From the NCBI GenBank assembly GCA_022826805.1, contig JAJDUH010000064.1, positions 1 to 64,000 on the forward strand: a stretch of 64,000 nucleotides of DNA. The letters run 5' to 3'. The DNA is from Candidatus Poribacteria bacterium. GTDB lineage: Bacteria > Poribacteria > WGA-4E > WGA-3G. Of this stretch, positions 6,051 to 13,399 are shown piece after piece. The translations under genes were made by a program, and so were the position numbers. Within the stretch, counting starts at the first letter, position 1. Each line of letters starts with the position of its first letter. The notes under the pieces were generated by a model that did no database searches, had not been told where the DNA came from, and saw only the letters and a program-made list of their open reading frames with translations.

Positions 6051-6887
6051 CTAAGCTTCTGGAATTTCGACCGGCAAATCCAGCCGGTCACCCCACTCTT
6101 TCCAGGAGCCTATGTAGTTGCTCACTTTTGGGTAACCCAAAAGCCGCAACGCCAAATAGGCTTGGGAAGAGCGGTAGCCGCCCTGTCAGTAGCACATTAC
6201 CTGTTTTTCCGGTGTAATACCGACCGCTTCATACATTTGTCGGAGTTCATCTGCAGTTTTGAAAGCCCCCGCTTCGTCAAGGTTATCGAGCCACTCAATG
6301 TGAATAGAACCAGGAATTGCGCCAGGGCGTTCTGCGCGGGCAACTCTGCCGTAGTGTTCATCATCGGTGCGGGTATCAAGACGGACAAAATCGTCTCGAC
6401 TGAGTAGAACACGGATCACATCAGCGTCCATGTGCGTATCGTGTTTTGCGTTTATTGGAAAGGGCGGCACCTCCGGCGGTTCAACACCAGTCGTACTAAC
6501 AGGTCCATCCGCCGTTAACCACGCCTTGAAACCACCATCCAACAAACGGATTTCGGGATGTCCCAAATACTCACAAAACCAAAATCCCCGAGAAGCGCGT
6601 GTTCCAGAGATGTCCTCGTACCATACAATAGGTTTTTGTGGATCAAGTCCGCGTTGCTGAAATAGATACGCTATCATCCACATGAAAGTATCAAAAGTCT
6701 CTTTGCTGGTATCAATAAGGCTTAAACCGAACAAATCCAAATGAAGTGCGCCAGGAATATGCCCGCGTATATATTCATAAGTCGGTCGCGTATCGACGAT
6801 GCAGTACGTTTCATCGTCGAGCGTGCCTTTCAATTCTTCAGCAGAGATAACCAGTTGTGGATTTTCGTAGCCTTTGTAGTTTTCCAT
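6051..6887 (-). CDS. Rhodanese-type sulfurtransferase with TGA at the catalytic codon (candidate selenoprotein)
   Basis: Two-domain thiosulfate/3-mercaptopyruvate sulfurtransferase type. The first rhodanese domain has I-V-D-T-R-P-T-Y-E-Y and G-H-I-P-G-A-L-H. The second has V-R-L-D-T-R-T-D-D-E-H and G-A-I-P-G-S-I-H. Reading from ATG 6887, codon 234 (6188-6186) is TGA, giving V-M-C-Y-[TGA]-Q-G-G-Y-R-S-S. Homologues have Cys there (Y-C-Q-G-G-Y-R), the residue that carries the persulfide. After the TGA the frame stays open and family-like (A-Y-L-A-L-R-L-L-G-Y, N-Y-I-G-S-W-K-E-W-G-D-R) to TAG at 6053-6051. The total is about 278 residues, the usual size. A stem-loop can be drawn at 6174-6144. Selenocysteine is the favoured reading, and a nonsense mutation at that codon is the alternative. 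If TGA stops translation, the product has 233 residues and no catalytic loop. Confidence 0.7.
6144..6174 (-). promoter_or_regulatory. Possible SECIS-like stem-loop after the in-frame TGA
   Basis: On the coding (minus) strand, starting 12 bases after the TGA, CCGC pairs with GCGG. After an internal loop, AAGCC pairs with GGC(G)TT, with one bulged G, around a loop TATTT. The distance suits a bacterial selenocysteine insertion element. The apical loop lacks the usual G, so the match is weak and needs folding. Confidence 0.25.
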
Positions 6888-6938
6888 TCTAACTCCCTCC
6901 GAAACTGTTTATGGTGATGTGGGGGTGCTTCGGTTTTC

Positions 6939-8312
6939 CTATGCCGCTTTCGGCCCCTTTTTCACAATTTTTATTGATTTCCACCTTCCGGTACGATACC
7001 AAAGCCACATTACAATACCTTGCACGACATTTGAGAGCGCAATGCCCAACCAAACACCGTTGAGTCCAATGAAATGGGATAGTAGAATCACAAGTCCTAA
7101 GCCGACGCCTACCTGTGAGACAAGTGTAATCACCATCGGAGAGCGCGTATCTCCAGCACCATTGAGTGCTCTGCCTAAAATAAGCGAAAAAGCGATAAAT
7201 CCAAATGTTGGAGACAGAAACTGTAAGTAAACAGCACCAATTTCGATGACAATCGTATCCGGTGTGAAGATCCCAACGAATGTCCGCGGGAAAATGAGGA
7301 AAACTGCCCCAATTAGTGCCATGAGCGCAGCACCTAAAAGGTTTGCGATCTTTGTTGATCTTTCGGCACGTTCCATCTGATTCGCGCCTAAATTCTGTCC
7401 GACCAATGGTGAAACCGAGTTTGCAATACCGAATCCCGGATTCATGACCAGAATCCGAAGTCGCATGCAAATTGTATATGCAGCAACGATAGTTTTACCG
7501 TAGGGTCCAATTACCCATAAGAAACCGAGTCTTGAGAAATGCCGCCAGAACCCTTGCATAGAACTATAAACACCGAGTCGTAAAATGTCAAGCATTTCTG
7601 AGAAATCTACCCGATGTTGAACGCGTCGCAGCGAAACGGGTGCGCGGTTCGTCCAACACAGATAAAGCAGCACAACCACACCAGCACCACGTCCACTGAG
7701 GGTTGCGTACGCCGACCCGGCAACCCCCAGTTTCGGGAATCCCCACAAACCGAAAATCAACAACGGATCTAACACAATGTTAATCAATGTCGAAAAGACT
7801 AACACGACCATCGGTGTAAACGAATCCCCGCCAGCTCGGAAGATAGAACCGAGGGTAAAAGATACAAACATCGTGCTGATACCAGCGAGCGTGATATGCA
7901 TGTAAGTCGTCCCGAGACGTAGCACCTCTGGATCGACCATTCGGACAGCACGCAAGCCGTGTTCCGCCAGTGGGTAGCCGACAAGTGTAACACCAACAGA
8001 AAAGAAAACAGATAGCAGGATTGCCTGCATCGCAACGTGCTCAGCCTGCGCGAGGTTCCGAGCACCCAGATATTGCGCGACCATAATCCCGGCTCCTGTT
8101 GAGACCCCAAGCGAGAAGACACCGATTAATCGGAGCAAGTTGCCACTCACGCCGACAGCAGCTATTGCCCCGGGACCAAGTCTCCCAACGAAAATCATAT
8201 CAACGATGTTAAAGGCATCTTGGAGAATGTAACTGAATATTATCGGCACTGAGAGCCGTAGAAGGTGTCTAAAAAGACTTCCACGGGTCAAATCACCCCG
8301 TGCTTTCTTCAT
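6939..8312 (-). CDS. MATE-family multidrug/toxin extrusion transporter
   Basis: 457 residues with about twelve membrane segments, the usual MATE length. The N-terminal half carries the hallmark L-S-V-P-I-I-F-S-Y-I-L-Q, F-V-G-R-L-G-P-G-A-I-A-A-V and G-A-G-I-M-V-A-Q-Y-L-G-A-R. The second half repeats the pattern (G-I-A-N-S-V-S-P-L-V-G-Q-N-L-G-A-N-Q). Both MatE repeats are complete. It is an inner-membrane cation/drug antiporter of the NorM/DinF type, and its substrate cannot be predicted. It lies 51 bases upstream of the sulfurtransferase gene on the same strand, so they may be co-transcribed. The ribosome site is weak. The C-terminus is lysine-rich (I-K-I-V-K-K-G-P-K-A-A). Confidence 0.9.
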   Translation of the reverse strand: MKKARGDLTRGSLFRHLLRLSVPIIFSYILQDAFNIVDMIFVGRLGPGAIAAVGVSGNLLRLIGVFSLGVSTGAGIMVAQYLGARNLAQAEHVAMQAILLSVFFSVGVTLVGYPLAEHGLRAVRMVDPEVLRLGTTYMHITLAGISTMFVSFTLGSIFRAGGDSFTPMVVLVFSTLINIVLDPLLIFGLWGFPKLGVAGSAYATLSGRGAGVVVLLYLCWTNRAPVSLRRVQHRVDFSEMLDILRLGVYSSMQGFWRHFSRLGFLWVIGPYGKTIVAAYTICMRLRILVMNPGFGIANSVSPLVGQNLGANQMERAERSTKIANLLGAALMALIGAVFLIFPRTFVGIFTPDTIVIEIGAVYLQFLSPTFGFIAFSLILGRALNGAGDTRSPMVITLVSQVGVGLGLVILLSHFIGLNGVWLGIALSNVVQGIVMWLWYRTGRWKSIKIVKKGPKAA

Positions 8313-8501
8313 ATTTTTCTATTTTAGTTCCTATTTAGGATTGATCGGCTTCTCCACCGGATTAAATCTGGCGGTGTCAGACTATGGGTTCCGCCTATGT
8401 CTTGTTCATGTTAGCAGAATTCTGCTCAGATGTCAAGATGGGAATCCGAGTTTTCCAAATCGTAAATACCTTAAGGGCGTTTTATTGAGCGTGTTTTTTC
8501 T

Positions 8502-8531
8502 TTGACAGCGTTCTAAAAAACTTGTTATAAT
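8502..8531 (+). promoter_or_regulatory. Sigma-70-type promoter of LamG gene 1
   Basis: TTGACA (8502-8507), 18-base spacer, TATAAT (8526-8531). The expected start lies near 8538, giving a leader of about 22 bases with AAGGAGG (8547-8553) ahead of the ATG at 8560. The second LamG gene has the same promoter plan. Confidence 0.75.
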
Positions 8532-8559
8532 AACCCTATACTTTTGAAGGAGGCAAAAT

Positions 8560-9348
8560 ATGAAAAAGATAGTATGGACTCGCCAGTTTTCCCTTTATGG
8601 GATTGTGTGTTTCTTGGTAGCCCTGTCGATGTTGTTCACACCGTTCGTCTCAGCGGATCTTAAAGAGGGACTTATCCTACATCACACGTACGATGAAGGG
8701 CAAGGTACAACCGCTGCAGACGCAAGCGGAAATGGTCACGATGGTGAAATTTCTAATCCGGATTGGGATTCTGGAAAATTCGGGGGAGCACTTCGCTTTG
8801 GCGGTGAAGGCAGCGACGCTTATGTCACCGTTGAGAGCACAGATACATTGAACGTGAACGAGTGCACGTTTATGGCGTGGATTAACGCCGATCATTGGGA
8901 CGGCACACGCCAAATTGTTGGTAAATCTGTTCATGGTGGCTGCGCGGGAAGAACACAATACGGTCTGTTTAGCGAAGGTGGCACCTTCAAACTGCGCTTT
9001 GAGACCGAAGGTGGTAGAGCCGACATCGCGACCGATCTTCCAGCAACCGGTGAGTGGCTCAATATTGCCTTCACCAATGATGGTGAAAAAGGGATGATCT
9101 ACATTAATGGTGAATCCGTTGCGGAAGGCGATGTACCAGGTCCGCTGAGGGCAAATGACGATCCGTGGCGAATCGGTCAGGATTGTGAACGCCTTAACTA
9201 TGTTTTCGCCGGTGCGATAGACGAGGTGCGTCTTTGGAACCGCGCTTTGAGCACCGATGAAATCGTTATGGCGCAAGGTTTGCTCACACCTGTCGATCCT
9301 CGTGCGAAATTAGCCACCACATGGGGCAATATTAAGACCGATCGTTAA
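8560..9348 (+). CDS. Secreted LamG-domain protein 1
   Basis: 262 residues. The signal peptide ends V-S-A before D-L-K-E-G. One LamG/concanavalin-A-like domain follows: Y-D-E-G-Q-G-T, S-G-N-G-H-D-G-E-I, G-K-F-G-G-A-L-R-F-G-G, F-M-A-W-I-N, W-L-N-I-A-F-T-N-D-G, I-D-E-V-R-L-W-N-R-A-L-S. Such domains bind sugars or proteins outside the cell, and no catalytic module is attached. The C-terminus K-L-A-T-T-W-G-N-I-K-T-D-R follows a linker and is shared with the other three LamG proteins here. It is very close to LamG protein 2, and the pair flank an AAA+ gene. Strong promoter, ribosome site and terminator suggest solid expression as a single gene. Confidence 0.9.
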   Translation: MKKIVWTRQFSLYGIVCFLVALSMLFTPFVSADLKEGLILHHTYDEGQGTTAADASGNGHDGEISNPDWDSGKFGGALRFGGEGSDAYVTVESTDTLNVNECTFMAWINADHWDGTRQIVGKSVHGGCAGRTQYGLFSEGGTFKLRFETEGGRADIATDLPATGEWLNIAFTNDGEKGMIYINGESVAEGDVPGPLRANDDPWRIGQDCERLNYVFAGAIDEVRLWNRALSTDEIVMAQGLLTPVDPRAKLATTWGNIKTDR

Positions 9349-9357
9349 AACAGTGTA

Positions 9358-9378
9358 GGCGCGCTTTCTGAGCGCGCC
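9358..9378 (+). terminator. Hairpin after LamG gene 1
   Basis: GGCGCGCT pairs with AGCGCGCC around TTCTG, nine bases after the stop. An identical 21-base hairpin occurs at 12309-12329 after LamG gene 2. Confidence 0.7.
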
Positions 9379-9446
9379 ACTCTCTTCCCCATCCTACCTC
9401 CCCAACATCCACCAGAAAAAATTGACATCCCATCTCGGAGCACAGT

Positions 9447-11261
9447 ATGTTTTGGGAACAGATAAAAAGACACCACAATGCAGGTTCCGCACACGAATTT
9501 CTGCTCCATTTTAACGTACAGGATCTCTTGTATGACGATGTTTACGGCTACTTACCCGCTTTCGACTATCTCATGGAGCAGCTCAATGCATTAGGCTGTG
9601 ATCTTGTTCTCGGATATAACACATCACAGGGGATCATTTGGCCAAATATTGAGCGGTGGCAGAACACGCAGAAGATGTTAAAACTTATCCCTGCAGAGCA
9701 GGAAGAAGCACCGGAGACCGAACGTCCCAGAATTAATGCTAACTTGGCAATCGATAAACTTCACGAAGATCCGTTTATAAATGTCGAACCTGATCCTTCG
9801 GAAGAATTACAAGAACAATTAAACAATCTCTTGCAGCAAGGTAGAGCCAAAGTTGGGTTAGTTATCAATTTTCTGGAGCAGTTGGCACCGAACGATCCTT
9901 CTTTGAGCAGCGGGATCAACTACGATCTACACCGCTTTTTCAGTCGGGTCCAGAATTGGGCTTCCGACTTAGAGATCCGAAGACGTGGACACGTCATTCT
10001 ACTCCTCACCCAAAATAGATTTGATATTCATCCAAGCCTTACCGTCAATCCCGAGATTCCTGTGATAGAAATCTCATTTCCAGACTATGCCCAACGGCAC
10101 CACTTTATTGAACATCTACATGCCATTTCGACCGATTCATCACAGATGCGTAAAACCCTCGGGGGCGATCGTGACAGGGAAATCTTGGCACGTGATACCA
10201 TAGGACTCAACCTTTTCGGCATTCACGATGTTGTGCGGCAAGCAGAATCTGTGGAGGAGAAAGCAGGTGGCGAACCACTGGTGAGATACAAACGCGAGAG
10301 CATTAGAGCCTTCAGTCACGGTGTTCTTGAACTCGGTGAAACCCACACAAATTCCGATGCTGACAGTTGGTATGTAATGTGGACAATCAGGGATATTGCG
10401 GAAGGTATGAAAAATGGGGATCTACGGCGGGTACCACGTGGTATCCTTTTCCTGGGTCCGCCCGGTACCAGTAAGATTTACGCGGCGCAATTGCTCGCTG
10501 GCGAAGCAAATATGACGTTTGTCCAACTCCGCTACGCCAGTCAAGTGGGCGAGGTGACCGTTAACATCAATGAGAATGGGAATTCCTATGAGCGAAATCT
10601 GAATGCTGCTATCAGCTTTATCCGCGGAATTTCACCCGTAGTTGTCTTTATTGATGAAATTGAACAAGCATCACCACACACCAGCATGCATCCAGAGGAA
10701 CAGCAGCCGTTTCCCCAAAGCCTTGTGAACGCCATCAGTGATCCATTACTGCACGGTAGAGTGATATGGGTTGGTGCATCGCACCGTCCGGATCTGATGC
10801 CGCAGATCTTCCGTCAGTATGGTATCTTCGATACTAAATTCGTCATGTTGCCGCCAATTGCTGAAGGCAGAATGGAAATTTTAAGGATATTTTGCCAAGG
10901 ACAAACTGAAAACGAGATTAACTTCCGAGCACTCGTCGGGGGTCCAGATACGGACGGATTGACTTGGCGCGATCTCTTCCTAATTGTTCAACGCGCATAT
11001 AACATTGGGAGACATAATCAACGCCAGCATTTCACGGAAACCGATCTGCGTCAAGCCTTAGATGATTTTATACCTGCATACTCATCGGAGATGCAGCTTT
11101 TTATGGGGCTATTAGCACTGCGAGAAGCCAATTCTCGGATAATGATCCCAGAGTCACTGCTACCACCCTACCAAGAGTTCGTAGATGAAAATCGCATCGA
11201 CAAAACAGGAATCAACAAGCGTCTAATGGAACTGAGCGATCAGCTCGGCTTGGATGCTTGA
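9447..11261 (+). CDS. Two-domain AAA+ family protein with eroded ATPase motifs
   Basis: 604 residues. Residues about 130-230 resemble a first AAA domain without a P-loop (G-H-V-I-L-L-L-T-Q-N-R-F-D-I-H-P). Residues about 300-530 form a second AAA+ module. Its P-loop at 337-344 reads G-P-P-G-T-S-K-I, not GPPGTGK(T/S). Walker B at 398-404 (V-V-V-F-I-D-E) is intact. The sensor-1 segment reads G-A-S-H-R-P-D, where A-T-N-R-P-D is usual, and the later G-R-F-D Arg is Ile (R-Q-Y-G-I-F-D). ATP may be bound poorly or not hydrolysed, so a scaffold or pseudo-ATPase role is possible. GGAG lies 7 bases before the ATG. It sits alone between two LamG genes. No direct partner is known. Confidence 0.8.
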   Translation: MFWEQIKRHHNAGSAHEFLLHFNVQDLLYDDVYGYLPAFDYLMEQLNALGCDLVLGYNTSQGIIWPNIERWQNTQKMLKLIPAEQEEAPETERPRINANLAIDKLHEDPFINVEPDPSEELQEQLNNLLQQGRAKVGLVINFLEQLAPNDPSLSSGINYDLHRFFSRVQNWASDLEIRRRGHVILLLTQNRFDIHPSLTVNPEIPVIEISFPDYAQRHHFIEHLHAISTDSSQMRKTLGGDRDREILARDTIGLNLFGIHDVVRQAESVEEKAGGEPLVRYKRESIRAFSHGVLELGETHTNSDADSWYVMWTIRDIAEGMKNGDLRRVPRGILFLGPPGTSKIYAAQLLAGEANMTFVQLRYASQVGEVTVNINENGNSYERNLNAAISFIRGISPVVVFIDEIEQASPHTSMHPEEQQPFPQSLVNAISDPLLHGRVIWVGASHRPDLMPQIFRQYGIFDTKFVMLPPIAEGRMEILRIFCQGQTENEINFRALVGGPDTDGLTWRDLFLIVQRAYNIGRHNQRQHFTETDLRQALDDFIPAYSSEMQLFMGLLALREANSRIMIPESLLPPYQEFVDENRIDKTGINKRLMELSDQLGLDA

Positions 11262-11394
11262 TATATAAATCGGTTGTTGGTTGTCAGTTTTCGGTAGGAA
11301 TCCATAACTAACGAAGTCCACTCGTATAGGGACAGTAATCTAACATATCGCGAGTCGGATGTCGCTCCTATCACAATAGAACTACCATTTTTTC

Positions 11395-11424
11395 TTGACA
11401 GATATGTTTGACGTTTGCTACAAT
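11395..11424 (+). promoter_or_regulatory. Sigma-70-type promoter of LamG gene 2
   Basis: TTGACA (11395-11400), 18-base spacer, TACAAT (11419-11424). The layout mirrors the promoter at 8502-8531. AAGGAGG (11442-11448) lies ahead of the ATG at 11460. Confidence 0.65.
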
Positions 11425-11459
11425 ACTTTATCTTTACCTATAAGGAGGAAATTCTGACC

Positions 11460-12236
11460 ATGAAATTGACTATTTGTTTATCCGTTGTGTTGCTTTTGAT
11501 GCTAACTCCATTTGCTATGTCTATCGGTCCAGAAGAATTTCTGGATGGTTTAGTGCTATACCACCCTTATGATGAAGGGAAAGGTGCCAAAGCTGAGGAT
11601 CTCAGCGGAAACGGACACGAGGGGGAGATTGACAATCCTGAATGGGTTGACGGAAAATTTGGAAAGGCGTTGGAATTTGGCGGTGAAGGTAGCGACGTTT
11701 TTGTTACTGTTGAAAGTACCGCCAAACTCAACGTGGATGAAATGACGTTTATGGCGTGGGTTAACGCCGAGCATTGGAATGGCACACGCCAAATCGTTGG
11801 TAAATCTGTTCATGGTGGCTGCGGTGGCAGGGTTCAATATGGGCTGTTTAGTGAAGGTGGCACTTTCAAACTCCGCTTTGAAACGGAAGCCGGCCGCAAC
11901 GATATTTCAACGGCTCTGCCCGATACTAAGAAATTTATCCACATTGCTTTCACCAACGACACGAAGAAAGGCAAAATCTACATTGATGGCAACGAGGAAG
12001 TGGAAGGGGATGTCCCTGGCAAACTCAAAGCCAACGATGATCCGTGGCGGATTGGACAGGATTGCGAACGCCTTAACTATGTTTTCGCTGGAATAATCGA
12101 TGAAGTTCGCCTCTGGAACCGTGCACTCAGCGAGGATGAAATCAATACTTTTATGGAGCAGGGCGTGGATGCTCTCTCTGTTGAAGCAACTGGAAAACTC
12201 TCGACAACCTGGGGTCGCCTTAAAGCAGGACGTTAA
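11460..12236 (+). CDS. Secreted LamG-domain protein 2
   Basis: 258 residues from ATG 11460, chosen because AAGGAGG precedes it and the signal peptide (L-T-I-C-L-S-V-V-L-L-L-M-L-T-P-F-A) follows directly. An in-frame start at 11415 would add residues upstream of the ribosome site. The LamG domain closely follows protein 1, including the identical stretch G-T-R-Q-I-V-G-K-S-V-H-G-G-C and Y-G-L-F-S-E-G-G-T-F-K-L-R-F-E-T-E. A central insert E-D-E-I-N-T-F-M-E-Q-G-V precedes the tail K-L-S-T-T-W-G-R-L-K-A-G-R. Extracellular or surface location is expected. A duplication of gene plus control signals is the simplest origin for the pair. Confidence 0.9.
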   Translation: MKLTICLSVVLLLMLTPFAMSIGPEEFLDGLVLYHPYDEGKGAKAEDLSGNGHEGEIDNPEWVDGKFGKALEFGGEGSDVFVTVESTAKLNVDEMTFMAWVNAEHWNGTRQIVGKSVHGGCGGRVQYGLFSEGGTFKLRFETEAGRNDISTALPDTKKFIHIAFTNDTKKGKIYIDGNEEVEGDVPGKLKANDDPWRIGQDCERLNYVFAGIIDEVRLWNRALSEDEINTFMEQGVDALSVEATGKLSTTWGRLKAGR

Positions 12237-12274
12237 GGTAAATTTAAGACCAAAGTTTATAGGATATTTGTTTA

Positions 12275-12329
12275 ACTGGCGAGGTTAAAACTTCGCCAGT
12301 TTTCAAGAGGCGCGCTTTCTGAGCGCGCC
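12275..12329 (+). terminator. Two hairpins in series after LamG gene 2
   Basis: ACTGGCGAGG (12275-12284) pairs with CTTCGCCAGT (12291-12300) with one wobble. The second, GGCGCGCT (12309-12316) with AGCGCGCC (12322-12329), is identical to the hairpin after LamG gene 1. accD begins 14 bases later, so it either has a promoter within this strip or depends on read-through. Confidence 0.65.
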
Positions 12330-12343
12330 TATCAATTAAAAAA

Positions 12344-13117
12344 ATGCCCAAAACTTTAAAAACAGTCACATGTAGAAATTGCAACACAGAAATTGTAGCA
12401 CAGGTATTCGCTAAAAACCTCAAAGTTTGCCCACACTGTGATCACCACCACTATATGAGTGCTCATGAGAGACTTGACCTCATCGTAGATGCGGATAGCT
12501 TTGAGGAATACGATGCAAACCTTTACTCTATCGATTCATTAGAATTCCCAGAATATCCAGAAAAACTGGAGAGAGATGTCGCGAAAACGGGCCTTAGATC
12601 CGAGATGCTCTCTGGCATAGCTAAGATCGGCGGTTATCCGACTGCTATAGCCATCGGTGATGTCGGTTTCATTGGGGGAACGTGCGGTTCAGTTATCGGT
12701 GAAAAAGTTAGCCGATGTATTGAACGCGCCCTTAAAAAGAAATTGCCGTTAGTGATTGTTTCCGTGAGCGGTGGAATGCGGATGCAGGAAGGCACACTCG
12801 CTTTGATGCAAATGGCGAAAACTGCCGCTGCTTGTGTTGAGTATGCCAAAGCAGGGGTCTTTTATATTTCTGTTGTCACCGACCCAACTTTTGGTGGGGC
12901 TACTGCCAGTTACACCTCACTGGGAGATGTGATTATCGCCGAACCCGGGGCACGTATCGGATTTGCAGGTCCATTAGCCGTTGCGAGCCTCCGCGAAGAA
13001 TTGCCCGAAAACTTCCAGAAAGCAGAATCGTTACTCGAACATGGGTTTATTGATTCTATCGTCCATCGCGCAAATATGCACCAGATGCTTACCGATCTGA
13101 TTGCTTTTGCGTCCTAA
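12344..13117 (+). CDS. accD: Acetyl-CoA carboxylase carboxyltransferase subunit beta
   Basis: 257 residues, somewhat shorter than most AccD proteins (about 285-300). With AccA it moves CO2 from biotin to acetyl-CoA in fatty-acid synthesis. A four-cysteine zinc ribbon is present at the start (C-R-N-C and C-P-H-C). The crotonase-like core includes I-A-I-G-D-V-G-F-I-G-G-T-C-G-S, the S-G-G-M-R-M-Q-E-G loop (S-G-G-A-R-M-Q-E-G in most homologues), F-G-G-A-T-A-S-Y and I-G-F-A-G-P. The end L-L-E-H-G-F-I-D-S-I-V-H-R is typical. accA is not in the window. The start lacks a clear ribosome site. Confidence 0.93.
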   Translation: MPKTLKTVTCRNCNTEIVAQVFAKNLKVCPHCDHHHYMSAHERLDLIVDADSFEEYDANLYSIDSLEFPEYPEKLERDVAKTGLRSEMLSGIAKIGGYPTAIAIGDVGFIGGTCGSVIGEKVSRCIERALKKKLPLVIVSVSGGMRMQEGTLALMQMAKTAAACVEYAKAGVFYISVVTDPTFGGATASYTSLGDVIIAEPGARIGFAGPLAVASLREELPENFQKAESLLEHGFIDSIVHRANMHQMLTDLIAFAS

Positions 13118-13399
13118 CGCGCGAAACCATCGTCCCTTTTCTTTCCGTATCCGAGAAACAGGATGGATGCCCATATTTTAGCCGACTAATAAATGCGATA
13201 TGAAACTATTAGCAGTATTCTTCGTTACTAAAAGTGCGTAAGTATGAAAAAAATTGCGTGTTGTTGAAAATATATGCGCTAATATATCACGCCTTACTCA
13301 ATTGCACCGTTGACGGAAACTGCTGCCACCAAATCGAAGGCAGACATTCACTAAATAATCACCTCTGCCTCTGTCAATATATGAGAATAGGAACAACAC

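Noticed and set aside
6144..6174. Firm call of a SECIS element
   Set aside because: The stem can be drawn and its distance is right, but the loop lacks the conserved G, so it is listed only as possible.
6889..7470. 193-codon minus-strand open frame rich in Cys, Arg and His overlapping the MATE gene
   Set aside because: It is an out-of-frame shadow of the MATE coding sequence. Composition is unlike a real protein and no ribosome site leads it.
8677..9276. 199-codon frame antisense to LamG gene 1
   Set aside because: Mirror of the codon pattern of the LamG gene on the same bases. A similar antisense frame appears under LamG gene 2.
12279..12300. GGCGAGGTT hairpins at 5982 and 12275 as a third repeat family
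   Set aside because: Both lie just after genes and are best explained as terminators. Two examples are not enough for a repeat family.
13118..13399. Frame of 63 codons at 13234-13425 ahead of topA
   Set aside because: Overlaps the topA start in another frame, has no ribosome site and no family signature.
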